Part shown: positions 7,473-15,125 of the stretch, in pieces
Layout: every line of letters starts with the position of its first letter
Position numbering within the stretch: the stretch's first letter is position 1
Source of the DNA: Pseudomonas extremorientalis
GTDB taxonomy: Bacteria; Pseudomonadota; Gammaproteobacteria; Pseudomonadales; Pseudomonadaceae
NCBI RefSeq assembly: GCF_001870465.1
Contig: NZ_MDGK01000055.1
Location: 313,872 to 376,064 of the forward strand
Length of the DNA: 62,193 nt
Direction of reading: 5' to 3'
Made by a program: the position numbers and the translations under genes
The notes under the pieces: generated by a model
Databases searched by the model: none
What the model saw: the letters and a program-made list of their open reading frames with translations, nothing else
Told to the model about the DNA's origin: nothing

Positions 7473-8411
7473 TCAACTACCAAAGACCAGTGCAACCGAC
7501 TGGGCGCCGGCATTCTTCTGGGTAAAATCCTTGGCTTGTGCGGCGGTCTTCAAGGTATAGCCATAGTTGGATGACGCCGTCCACTGCGCCTTGGGCGACT
7601 TCTGATTAGTGATTGGCGGCACGCTGTTGATGTCGGTGAAGGTCCCGTTGCCCTTGTCATCCAACATGCCTTTATTTTGGCTGCCTTCGCCAAAGTAGTT
7701 ACTTTCAAAAAGGATGTTGGCATTTTGTGCCAGGGTAAAACCGAGGTGGAAGTTATTGATGTAGTTGTTGTACACATGAAAATAACCGTAACGCATCAAG
7801 CCAGGCGCACGCACTTCCATGTTATCGAAGCGGTTATGGCACAGTGTCAGGCGTGGGTAACCATTGAACGCGGCATTATTATCATCCGCCGGGTGACCGA
7901 AGATCAGACCATACTTATGACTGCCAAAGAAGCAGTGACTGATGGTGGCATAATCGGCCTTTTCCCCGATATACAGCAGTTTATCTTCGCTGCCGTCAGT
8001 GGTGGACCAGCTGTGCCCGACGAAAGAGCAATGGTCGATCCAATACTTGCTGCCGTAGTTCAAGTAGACCTGGATATCGTCATTGGCCTTGATACTTGCC
8101 GAGTGCTTGAAGATAAGATTCTGCAGAATGATGTTCTGCGACTGCGCCGTTGCACGCAGGTGAATATTCTCCAGGGTGCGGTCCTGGAACGAGCCAATCA
8201 GGGTCTTGTTGGCACCCATGTTGACTTTGGTCAGGCTCGACGCCGAGATATTACTGTTGATCACCAGTACCCGTGGGGTGGTGTCGCCGATATTGGCCTT
8301 GAGTTGATCGAGCGTGGTGATACTGACCACAGGGCCGGACCAGCCACCTGTCACTTTTGCCGCTTGGGCGAAACCGATCAGACCGGTGAGTCTGCTTTCT
8401 GGGTAGGACAT
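7473..8411 (-). CDS. pnl: pectin lyase (polysaccharide lyase family 1)
   Basis: A 312-residue parallel beta-helix lyase that cleaves methyl-esterified pectin, matching the length I recall for the P. marginalis enzyme. Characteristic PL1 segments are DDIQVYLNYGSKYWIDHCSF (the vWiDH motif), GEKADYATISHCFFGSHKYG and RAPGLMRYGYFHVYNNY with the catalytic Arg region. It begins MSYPESRLTGLIGFA without a signal peptide, as in the DNA-damage-inducible pectin lyases of soft-rot bacteria. GAGGGA precedes the ATG at 8411. Its promoter carries a LexA-type box and its leader a terminator-like hairpin. Confidence 0.9.
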   Translation of the reverse strand: MSYPESRLTGLIGFAQAAKVTGGWSGPVVSITTLDQLKANIGDTTPRVLVINSNISASSLTKVNMGANKTLIGSFQDRTLENIHLRATAQSQNIILQNLIFKHSASIKANDDIQVYLNYGSKYWIDHCSFVGHSWSTTDGSEDKLLYIGEKADYATISHCFFGSHKYGLIFGHPADDNNAAFNGYPRLTLCHNRFDNMEVRAPGLMRYGYFHVYNNYINNFHLGFTLAQNANILFESNYFGEGSQNKGMLDDKGNGTFTDINSVPPITNQKSPKAQWTASSNYGYTLKTAAQAKDFTQKNAGAQSVALVFGS

Positions 8412-8436
8412 GAGTTCCCTCTCTATCAATAAAAAT

Positions 8437-8454
8437 GGCTCGGTAAGACGAGCC
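8437..8454 (-). terminator. terminator-like hairpin in the pectin lyase leader
   Basis: On the minus strand GGCTCG (8454-8449), a 6-base loop and CGAGCC (8442-8437) are followed by ATTTTTATT. This is a compact stem with a U run only 25 bases before the pectin lyase ATG. A separate perfect dyad, CAAGTTAA-tccg-TTAACTTG (8462-8481), lies just upstream. Together they could form an attenuator. Confidence 0.45.
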
Positions 8455-8537
8455 TGTGCATCAAGTTAATCCGTTAACTTGCACACAGTGTCTGGCAGGA
8501 CTGAGGTTGCCGGTGTTGGTCGATCAGCGCTTAAACA

Positions 8538-8578
8538 CTGTGTTTATATACAGTATTGTGCATTCGCCCGACCGTCAA
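8538..8578 (-). promoter_or_regulatory. pectin lyase promoter overlapped by a LexA-type SOS box
   Basis: On the minus strand TTGACG (8573-8578) and TACTGT (8550-8555), 17 bases apart, make a sigma70 promoter. CTGTATATAAACACAG (8553-8538) fits the gammaproteobacterial LexA box CTGT-N8-ACAG with the AT-rich core and overlaps the -10, the arrangement seen at the recA promoter. The predicted leader is about 130 bases. Pectin lyases of fluorescent pseudomonads are reported to be mitomycin C inducible, which fits. Confidence 0.75.
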
Positions 8579-8602
8579 CCCTGAAGTGGAAAACAATCGA
8601 AA

Positions 8603-8627
8603 GTGGGAGGGGGCAAGCCCCTCCCAC
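8603..8627. repeat. REP-type hairpin downstream of mmsA
   Basis: GTGGGAGGGG (8603-8612), a 5-base loop and CCCCTCCCAC (8618-8627) form a perfect hairpin 27 bases past the mmsA stop. It is a single REP of the same family as those at 5892 and 16847 and may act as a terminator. Confidence 0.7.
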
Positions 8628-8654
8628 ATTTGCCCTGCTGTGTTCTTTTGGCCG

Positions 8655-10154
8655 TTATTTGGACACCGGCATCGCAAACTCCGCGCCCTGCTCGATGCTT
8701 TCCGACCAGCGCTGCATGATCGACTTTTGCTTGGTATAGAAGCGCACGCCCTCGGTGCCATAGGCGTGCATGTCGCCGAACAAACTCTTTTTCCAACCAC
8801 CAAAGCCATGCCAGGCCATCGGCACCGGGATCGGCACATTGATGCCGACCATGCCCACTTCAATGCGCCGTGCAAATTCGCGGGCGATGTTGCCGTCGCG
8901 GGTAAAGCAGCTGACGCCGTTGCCGAATTCGTGGTCGTTGACCAGCTTGATCGCCTCGGCAAAGTCATTCACGCGCACGCACGCCAGTACCGGGCCGAAG
9001 ATTTCTTCGCGGTAGATGCTCATTTCCTGGGTGACGTGGTCGAACAGGGTCGCGCCGAGCCAGAAGCCATTTTCCAGGCCGGCTTCGGTCGGCACATAGT
9101 CGCGCCCATCGAGCAGCAACTGCGCGCCCGCCTGCACGCCTTGTTCGATGTAGCCGCTGATGCGCTCCAGGGCGGCGCGGGACACAATCGGGCCCATCTC
9201 GGCCTTGAGGTCGCGGCCGTCGGTGATGCGCAGGTGCCTGGCGCGCTCGGTCAGCGCCGCGATGACTTTGTCGCCCACATCGCCCACCAGCACCGCCACG
9301 GAGATGGCCATGCAGCGCTCGCCGGCACTGCCGTAGGCGGCGCCCATCAAGGCGTCGACGGTTTTGTCGAGATCGGCGTCGGGCATTACCACCATGTGGT
9401 TTTTTGCGCCGCCCAGGCCTTGCACGCGCTTGCCGTTGCGCGCACCGGTCTCGTAGATGTACTGGGCAATCGGCGTGGAGCCGACAAAGCTCACGGCCTT
9501 GACGTCCGGGTGCTCGATCAGCGCATCCACCGATTCCTTGTCGCCCTGCACCACGTTGAACACGCCTTTGGGCAGGCCGGCTTCGCGCAGCAGTTCGGCC
9601 ATGAACAACGAGGCGCTCGGGTCGGTGGGGCTTGGCTTGAGGATGAAGGTGTTGCCCGCCGCGATGGCGATCGGGTACATCCACATCGGCACCATCACCG
9701 GGAAGTTGAACGGCGTCACACCCGCCACCACGCCCAGCGGTTGGCGCATCGTCCAGTTGTCCATGCCGCGGGAAACCTGGTCGGAATGCTCGCCCTTGAG
9801 CAGGTTGGGGATGCCGCAGGCAAACTCCAGGATATCGATGCCACGATCCACTTCGCCCTGGGCGTCGGTGAAGACCTTGCCGTGTTCGGCGACGATGATG
9901 CGCGCCAGGTCGTCCTTGCGCTCACGCAGCAGGTGCAGGTATTCGAACAGCACGCGGGCACGGCGGATCGGCGGGGTGTCGGCCCAACCGGCGAACGCGG
10001 CCTGGGCGGCGGCGACGGCTTCGGACACGGTCTGGCGGCTGGCCAGGGCGACGCGGCCGGTCTTTTCGCCGGTGGCCGGGTTGTAGACGTCCTGATAGCG
10101 ATCGTCGCGGGACACGCGCTGGTCGTTGATGTAGTGCTCGATGGTGGTGGTCAT
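8655..10154 (-). CDS. mmsA: methylmalonate-semialdehyde dehydrogenase (CoA-acylating)
   Basis: A 499-residue aldehyde dehydrogenase superfamily enzyme converting malonate or methylmalonate semialdehyde plus CoA and NAD+ to acetyl- or propionyl-CoA, in valine and inositol breakdown. Catalytic Cys lies in GERCMAISVAV. At the position of the usual general-base Glu there is Asn (LGGAKNHMVVMPDADLD), the hallmark of the CoA-dependent MmsA branch. The ATG at 10154 is chosen because MTTTIEHYINDQ matches the family start, and the frame upstream runs into the regulator. A LysR-type gene is divergent. Confidence 0.93.
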   Translation of the reverse strand: MTTTIEHYINDQRVSRDDRYQDVYNPATGEKTGRVALASRQTVSEAVAAAQAAFAGWADTPPIRRARVLFEYLHLLRERKDDLARIIVAEHGKVFTDAQGEVDRGIDILEFACGIPNLLKGEHSDQVSRGMDNWTMRQPLGVVAGVTPFNFPVMVPMWMYPIAIAAGNTFILKPSPTDPSASLFMAELLREAGLPKGVFNVVQGDKESVDALIEHPDVKAVSFVGSTPIAQYIYETGARNGKRVQGLGGAKNHMVVMPDADLDKTVDALMGAAYGSAGERCMAISVAVLVGDVGDKVIAALTERARHLRITDGRDLKAEMGPIVSRAALERISGYIEQGVQAGAQLLLDGRDYVPTEAGLENGFWLGATLFDHVTQEMSIYREEIFGPVLACVRVNDFAEAIKLVNDHEFGNGVSCFTRDGNIAREFARRIEVGMVGINVPIPVPMAWHGFGGWKKSLFGDMHAYGTEGVRFYTKQKSIMQRWSESIEQGAEFAMPVSK

Positions 10155-10263
10155 GGCAGTAGATCCCAGGTGGATAGCGTTGGGGACCACGATAGGCTTT
10201 CGATTTGTTCCAAACCAGAGCAGAATCCAGAACTTATTGTCCAGCACAGCGAACAATCCACCC

Positions 10264-11202
10264 ATGGAAAAATCCGAGATCGAAGGGCTGTGGACCCATA
10301 TCCACTGGCTGTCGGTGCTGGAGGAACAAGGCACCTACACCGCCGCTGCCGCACGCCTGGGCGTGAGCAAGTCGGCGGTGAGCCAGCGTATTTCCGACCT
10401 GGAAAAAGCCACCGGCACGCGGCTGGTCACCCGCACCACGCGCAGCGTCAGGCTGACCGATGCGGGGCTGTCGTTGACCCGTGAAGTGCGCAGCGCCTAT
10501 GAGCAGATCGCCCGCAGCTTTTCCTCGGTACGCGACTCGGTTGGCGAGATTCGCGGGCTGGTACGGCTGACCGCGCCGGTGGCGTTCGCCCGTCAGCAAT
10601 TGGTGCCGTACTTGTCGGAATTCCTGCAACAGTACCCGCAGGTGCGCATTCAACTGGACGTGTCCGACGCCCTGAGTTCACTGGCCGCCGAAGGCTACGA
10701 CCTGGCCGTGCGCCACGGCTTCCAGGTGCCGGAAACCCATGTGGCCTGGAAGCTGTGCGACACCGGCTCGGTGCTGGTCGCCACCCGGGAATACCTGCAG
10801 CGCCACGGCGAACCGCGTGAACCCGGTGATCTGTGCGCACATAACTGCCTGTTCTACCCTCGCGGCGCCGACCAGCCGGCCTGGACCTTCGAGCGTGGCA
10901 CTAAAAACGTCGAACGCCTCACCGTGCCCATCGCCGGCAGCTTCGCCACCAACAACAGCGAAGCCCTGCGCGATGCGGCCCTCAATCACCTGGGCATCGC
11001 CCTGCTCCCCGACTTCAGCGCCCACGCCGCCCTGGCCGGCGGCAAGCTGGTGCAGGTGCTCAAGGGCTGGACGCTCAAGGGCGCGTTTGCCGACGAGATC
11101 TATTTGATACGACCGTATTCGCCCCATGTGCCTAAGGCGGTGAGTGCGTTGGTGGGGTTTCTGAAAACTGAATTGTCGGGTGGGTTTCGCTTTACGAGGT
11201 GA
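10264..11202 (+). CDS. LysR family transcriptional regulator (divergent from mmsA)
   Basis: A 312-residue LysR regulator: an N-terminal winged helix-turn-helix (HWLSVLEEQGTYTAAAARLGVSKS region, then AVSQRISDLEKATGTRLVTR) and a substrate-binding effector domain from about residue 95. The divergent arrangement with mmsA makes that gene the likely target. ATG at 10264 gives the standard LysR N-terminal length. An in-frame ATG at 10141 lies inside mmsA and is rejected. No strong ribosome site is visible. Confidence 0.88.
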   Translation: MEKSEIEGLWTHIHWLSVLEEQGTYTAAAARLGVSKSAVSQRISDLEKATGTRLVTRTTRSVRLTDAGLSLTREVRSAYEQIARSFSSVRDSVGEIRGLVRLTAPVAFARQQLVPYLSEFLQQYPQVRIQLDVSDALSSLAAEGYDLAVRHGFQVPETHVAWKLCDTGSVLVATREYLQRHGEPREPGDLCAHNCLFYPRGADQPAWTFERGTKNVERLTVPIAGSFATNNSEALRDAALNHLGIALLPDFSAHAALAGGKLVQVLKGWTLKGAFADEIYLIRPYSPHVPKAVSALVGFLKTELSGGFRFTR

Positions 11203-11222
11203 TCTTTTACGCTTGCCCAACG

Positions 11223-11254
11223 AAACTAAAAGTCCATAATAGACAAATTAGTTT
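11223..11254 (+). promoter_or_regulatory. dyad upstream of dauBAR, candidate DauR operator
   Basis: AAACTAA (11223-11229) and TTAGTTT (11248-11254) are perfect inverted arms about 20 bases before the dauB ATG. The decamer TAAAAGTCCA (11227-11236) recurs inverted upstream of the amino acid binding protein gene at 14947-14956. Confidence 0.45.
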
Positions 11255-11270
11255 ACTTGCGGAGAACCCC

Positions 11271-12215
11271 ATGTCCAGCACACCCCATGTGATCCACCAG
11301 GCCCAGGCCCGCGAATTGCTCGGAAAAGTCGATGTGCCGCAGATCCTGCGCAAGCTGTTCCAGGACCTGGCGGCCGGGCAAGCCGTGCAGCCAGCGCAGC
11401 AACTGGTGGAGTTCCCGCACGCCGCCGGCGACTTTATCAACTACCTGGGTGTGCTGGCCGAGGATGGGGTGTACGGGGTCAAGACCTCGCCCTATATTGT
11501 GGGTGAGCAAGGGCCACTGGTGACCGCGTGGACCTTGTTGATGTCGATGCAGACCGGCCAACCCCTGCTGCTGTGCGATGCGGCCGAACTGACCACGGCC
11601 CGCACTGCGGCCACCACAGCGCTGGCGGTGGAAGCATTGGCGCCTTTACCAGCAAGGCGCCTGGCGATCATTGGCAGCGGCAAGGTGGCGCAGGCGCATT
11701 TGCACTACGTCAAGCAACTGCGTGACTGGCAGCACATCAGCCTGTTTTCCCCCAGTCTGGGCAACGCCAGCGCCGAGGCTATCGCCCACCTCAAAAACCT
11801 GGACCCACGGGTGGTCATCGCCGACAGCTGCGAGGCGGCCGTGGACGACGCCGATGTGATCCTGCTGTGCACCTCGTCGGCCGGGCCGGTACTCGACCCT
11901 GCCCGCTTGAGCAAACCGGCGCTGATTACCTCGATCAGCACCAATGCGCCCCGCGCCCACGAAGTGCCGCCCCACAGCCTGAACGCGATGCAGGTGTTCT
12001 GCGACTATCGCCAGACCACCCCGGGCGCGGCGGGTGACATGCTGATCGCCGCCGAGCAACACGGGTGGGACCCGCGTGCCATCGTGGGGGACTTGCCCGA
12101 ACTGCTCAGCGAATGGGTGCAACCTCCGACCTACGACCGTCATGTATTCTTCCGCTCCATCGGCCTGGGCCTGGAAGACATCGCCCTGGCCAATGCCCTC
12201 TGGAGACAGCTATGA
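11271..12215 (+). CDS. dauB: ornithine cyclodeaminase family imino acid reductase, DauB
   Basis: A 314-residue ornithine cyclodeaminase/mu-crystallin family protein with a Rossmann motif (IIGSGKVAQAHLHYV, about residues 125-140). In P. aeruginosa DauB is the NAD(P)H-dependent partner that reduces the product of D-arginine oxidation so that L-arginine is formed. The assignment rests on the family and on the gene order dauB-dauA-dauR. ATG at 11271 follows GGAG. It overlaps dauA by four bases (ATGA). Confidence 0.85.
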   Translation: MSSTPHVIHQAQARELLGKVDVPQILRKLFQDLAAGQAVQPAQQLVEFPHAAGDFINYLGVLAEDGVYGVKTSPYIVGEQGPLVTAWTLLMSMQTGQPLLLCDAAELTTARTAATTALAVEALAPLPARRLAIIGSGKVAQAHLHYVKQLRDWQHISLFSPSLGNASAEAIAHLKNLDPRVVIADSCEAAVDDADVILLCTSSAGPVLDPARLSKPALITSISTNAPRAHEVPPHSLNAMQVFCDYRQTTPGAAGDMLIAAEQHGWDPRAIVGDLPELLSEWVQPPTYDRHVFFRSIGLGLEDIALANALWRQL

Positions 12216-13345
12216 ACCACGCAGATTTCATCATCATCGGCGGCGGTATTGCCGGCGCTTCCACGGGGTTCTGGTTGTCGCAGCACGGCAAGGTGCGGGT
12301 GCTTGAGCGCGAAAGCCACCCGGCCTATCACTCCACCGGACGTTCGGCGGCACTGTTTACCGCCGCCTACGGCACCCCGCAGGTGCGGGCGCTGACCCTG
12401 GCCAGCCGGGCGTTTTTCGACAACCCGCCGCCCGGTTTCTGCGAACACCCGTTGCTCACGCCCCGGGGCGAAATGACCGTGGACTTCATCGGCGATGCGG
12501 CCGAGTTGAACACCCAGTATCAGAGCGCCAAGGCCACCGTGGCCGAGGTCGAACTGCTCAGCGCCGACGAGGCCTGTGCGAAGTTGCCGATCCTGCGCCG
12601 GGAAAAAGTCCACGGCGCGCTGTATGACCCCACCGCCAGCGACATCGACACCGACGCCCTGCACCAGGGCTACCTGCGCGGTATCCGCCGCAACGGTGGC
12701 CAGGTGCATACCGATAGCCAAGTACTCGGCTTGAGCCGCGACAGCGACGGCGTCTGGCAGGTGCAAACCCAGGACACAAACTACACCGCGCCGGTCATCA
12801 TCAACGCCGCCGGCGCCTGGGCCGACCACATCGGCGGTCTCGCCGGGGCCGCGTCCATCGGTTTGCAGCCCAAGCGGCGTTCGGCGTTCATCTTCGCCGG
12901 CCCCGACGGCGTCGACAGCCACCGCTGGCCGATGCTGGTGGCGCTGGACGAATCCTTCTACATGAAACCCGACGCCGGCATGTTCCTCGGTTCCCCGGCC
13001 AACGCCGACCCGGTGGCGCCTCAGGATATTCAGCCCGAAGAGCTGGACATCGCCATGGGCATCTACCAGATCGAAGAAGCCACCACCCTGACCATCCGCC
13101 GCCCGACCCGCACCTGGGCCGGCCTGCGCAGCTTCGTGCACGACGGTGATCTGCTCGCGGGTTTTGATCCGGTGGTACCGGGGCTGTTCTGGGTCGCGGC
13201 ACAGGGCGGTTATGGCATCCAGACCTCACCGGCCATGGGCCAGGCCAGTGCCGCACTGGTGCGCGGCGCAGCGCTGCCGGAGGCGCTGACACGCTTCGGC
13301 CTCGACGCTGGTATGCTTTCCCTTGCCCGCCTGGAGCCCCATTGA
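12212..13345 (+). CDS. dauA: D-arginine dehydrogenase (FAD), DauA
   Basis: A 377-residue FAD-dependent D-amino acid dehydrogenase of the DAO family. It has an N-terminal dinucleotide motif (FIIIGGGIAGASTGFWLSQ), the HSTGRSAALF segment after the first domain and a C-terminal GLFWVAAQGGYGIQTSPAMGQ. In P. aeruginosa DauA oxidises D-arginine and D-lysine to imino acids. It overlaps dauB by ATGA and dauR by one base, so the three are translationally coupled. Confidence 0.88.
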   Translation: MNHADFIIIGGGIAGASTGFWLSQHGKVRVLERESHPAYHSTGRSAALFTAAYGTPQVRALTLASRAFFDNPPPGFCEHPLLTPRGEMTVDFIGDAAELNTQYQSAKATVAEVELLSADEACAKLPILRREKVHGALYDPTASDIDTDALHQGYLRGIRRNGGQVHTDSQVLGLSRDSDGVWQVQTQDTNYTAPVIINAAGAWADHIGGLAGAASIGLQPKRRSAFIFAGPDGVDSHRWPMLVALDESFYMKPDAGMFLGSPANADPVAPQDIQPEELDIAMGIYQIEEATTLTIRRPTRTWAGLRSFVHDGDLLAGFDPVVPGLFWVAAQGGYGIQTSPAMGQASAALVRGAALPEALTRFGLDAGMLSLARLEPH

Positions 13346-13971
13346 TGAACACCGCTGAACAAGACACCGTCATGCAGAACTTCCGCGCGATGGCCGACGC
13401 CATCGCCACGCTGTTCTTCCCCCACGCCGAAGCGGTGCTGCATGACCTGCGCTCGCAAAAAGTCGATTACATCGCCAATAACCTGTCCAAGCGCAGCATC
13501 GGCGATGACTCGGCGCTGGAGGACATGCTCGACGCCGACGTCAGCGAGGTCAATATCGGCCCGTACGAAAAGCTCAACTGGGATGGCCAGAAAATCCGCA
13601 GCCTGAGCACCGTGCTGCACGACCACAAGGGCCGACGCCTGGCGGTGCTGTGCATCAACCTGAATATTTCACTGTTTGAAAACGCCAAGGCGGCACTGGA
13701 CCTGTTCCTGTCGCCGAGCAAGCTGATCCCGCAGCCGGACTCGTTGTTTCGCGATGACTGGCAGGAGCGCATCAACACGTTTTTGCATGCCTGGATGCGC
13801 GAGCGGCAGTTGAGCCTGAATGTGCTGACCCGCGATCACAAGCGTGAGCTGGTGCTGGCCCTGCACGCCGAGGGGGCGTTCAAGGGCAAGAGCGCGTCGA
13901 ACTATGTGGCCAATGTGCTGGGCATGGGGCGGGCGACGGTCTACAAGCATCTGAAGGAACTGAAGGGCTGA
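13345..13971 (+). CDS. dauR: DauR, YheO-type PAS/HTH repressor of the D-arginine operon
   Basis: A 208-residue regulator with an N-terminal YheO-like PAS domain (residues about 10-115, including LFFPHAEAVLHDLRSQKVDY and the phrase FENAKAALDLFLSPS) and a C-terminal helix-turn-helix (GKSASNYVANVLGMGRATVY). DauR is the known repressor of dauBAR that responds to arginine enantiomers. The ATG at 13345 shares its A with the dauA stop codon. A TTG at 13342 is the only alternative. Confidence 0.88.
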   Translation: MNTAEQDTVMQNFRAMADAIATLFFPHAEAVLHDLRSQKVDYIANNLSKRSIGDDSALEDMLDADVSEVNIGPYEKLNWDGQKIRSLSTVLHDHKGRRLAVLCINLNISLFENAKAALDLFLSPSKLIPQPDSLFRDDWQERINTFLHAWMRERQLSLNVLTRDHKRELVLALHAEGAFKGKSASNYVANVLGMGRATVYKHLKELKG

Positions 13972-13988
13972 GGTGCGCACGACGCATT

Positions 13989-14030
13989 TTGTGGCGAGCG
14001 GGCTTGCCACAGCAAGCCCGCTCGCCACAA
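13989..14030. repeat. REP hairpin between convergent dauR and SBP genes
   Basis: Perfect 19-bp inverted arms (13989-14007 and 14012-14030) enclose a CACA loop, with core gtggcgagcgggcttgc. It lies between the dauR stop and the stop of the opposing binding-protein gene and probably terminates both. It belongs to a REP family distinct from the gtgggagg type. Confidence 0.8.
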
Positions 14031-14086
14031 CAAGTCCGTTGGCCTCAGGGGTTCTAATTGGCCGCGCGACAGCGCGCGTGTACCTC

Positions 14087-14863
14087 TCAATCGCCGTAGA
14101 TATCGGCCTTGAAGTACTGCTGCGAAATCTTCTGGTACTCGCCACTGGCGCGAATGCCGTCAATGGCCGCATTCAACTGGCTGACCAATTCAGTATTGCC
14201 CTTGCGTACCGCGATGCCCGCGCCCTCGCCCACGTATTTCGGGTCCTTGAGTTCCGGGCCGACAAAGGCATAGCCCTTGCCACGGGGCATCTGCAGGAAA
14301 TCATTCAAGGGGATGGTGTCGGCAAAGATCGCATCCAGTCGCCCGGCAGCCAGGTCCATGTAGATCTCTTCGTTATTGCCATAGCGCTTGACGTTGATGC
14401 CCTTGGGCTCGAACACCTCGGTGGCGTAGCGATCCGTGGTGGTCGCACGCTGCACCCCCACCGTCTTGCCCTTGAGGCTGGCGTACTGGTCATCCACCAC
14501 CGCCCCCTCCTTCATCACCAGGCGCGATGAAGTGAAGTAGTACTTGTGGGTGAAATCCACCGACTTCTTGCGGTCTTCGTTGATGGTCATGGACGACAGC
14601 GCCATGTCGATTTTCTTGACCTTGAGGGACGGAATCAGACCGTCGAACTCACCTTCGACCCACACGCACTTGACCTTCATCTGCGTGCACAGCGCATTGC
14701 CGATGTCGTAGTCGAACCCGACGATCTTGCCTTCCTGGGTCTTGGAGGCGAACGGTGGGTAAGCCGCCTCGATACCGATGCGCAGGGTTTTCTCGGCGGC
14801 GGCCAAGGGGCCGGATGCAAGCAGGCTCAAGGCCAGGGCGGTAATGAGGGAGCGTTTCTGCAT
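14087..14863 (-). CDS. periplasmic basic amino acid-binding protein of an ABC transporter
   Basis: A 258-residue solute-binding protein of the HisJ/ArgT/AotJ family. It has a Sec signal peptide (MQKRSLITALALSLLASGPLAAA), then family motifs IGIEAAYPPFASK, GFDYDIGNALC and FDGLIPSLKVKKIDMALSSM, with ITEDRKK-type phrasing (INEDRKKSVDFT). No permease or ATPase accompanies it. A binding protein next to dauBAR is also the P. aeruginosa arrangement, so capture of arginine or lysine (possibly D-forms) is inferred. It shares a TAAAAGTCCA element with the dau promoter. Confidence 0.85.
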   Translation of the reverse strand: MQKRSLITALALSLLASGPLAAAEKTLRIGIEAAYPPFASKTQEGKIVGFDYDIGNALCTQMKVKCVWVEGEFDGLIPSLKVKKIDMALSSMTINEDRKKSVDFTHKYYFTSSRLVMKEGAVVDDQYASLKGKTVGVQRATTTDRYATEVFEPKGINVKRYGNNEEIYMDLAAGRLDAIFADTIPLNDFLQMPRGKGYAFVGPELKDPKYVGEGAGIAVRKGNTELVSQLNAAIDGIRASGEYQKISQQYFKADIYGD

Positions 14864-14946
14864 GATCGTGGTCTCGCAAGTTGTTGTTGGTTTGGCAAGA
14901 GTGAGAAAGAGATGAATCGCGCACTTTTGTACTTATAATTCCATCT

Positions 14947-14956
14947 TGGACTTTTA
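14947..14956 (-). promoter_or_regulatory. TAAAAGTCCA element shared with the dau promoter
   Basis: On the minus strand TAAAAGTCCA lies 84 bases before the ATG of the amino acid-binding protein. The identical decamer is inside the dyad before dauB (11227-11236). Shared control by DauR is an inference. Confidence 0.35.
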
Positions 14957-15125
14957 CGTCTCAATCGTCAATCTCACTGCTGCCTGGCGCGACACCCATG
15001 ACTTTTTTGCACAACGCACCGGTGTTTTTGGGCGTTCTGCTCTGATTTATGCGTGCCTATACTCGGTCCAGCCTCTCGGCTAAACCGAGGGTCAGTCCCC
15101 ACAACAATAATTAAGGACAGCCACC

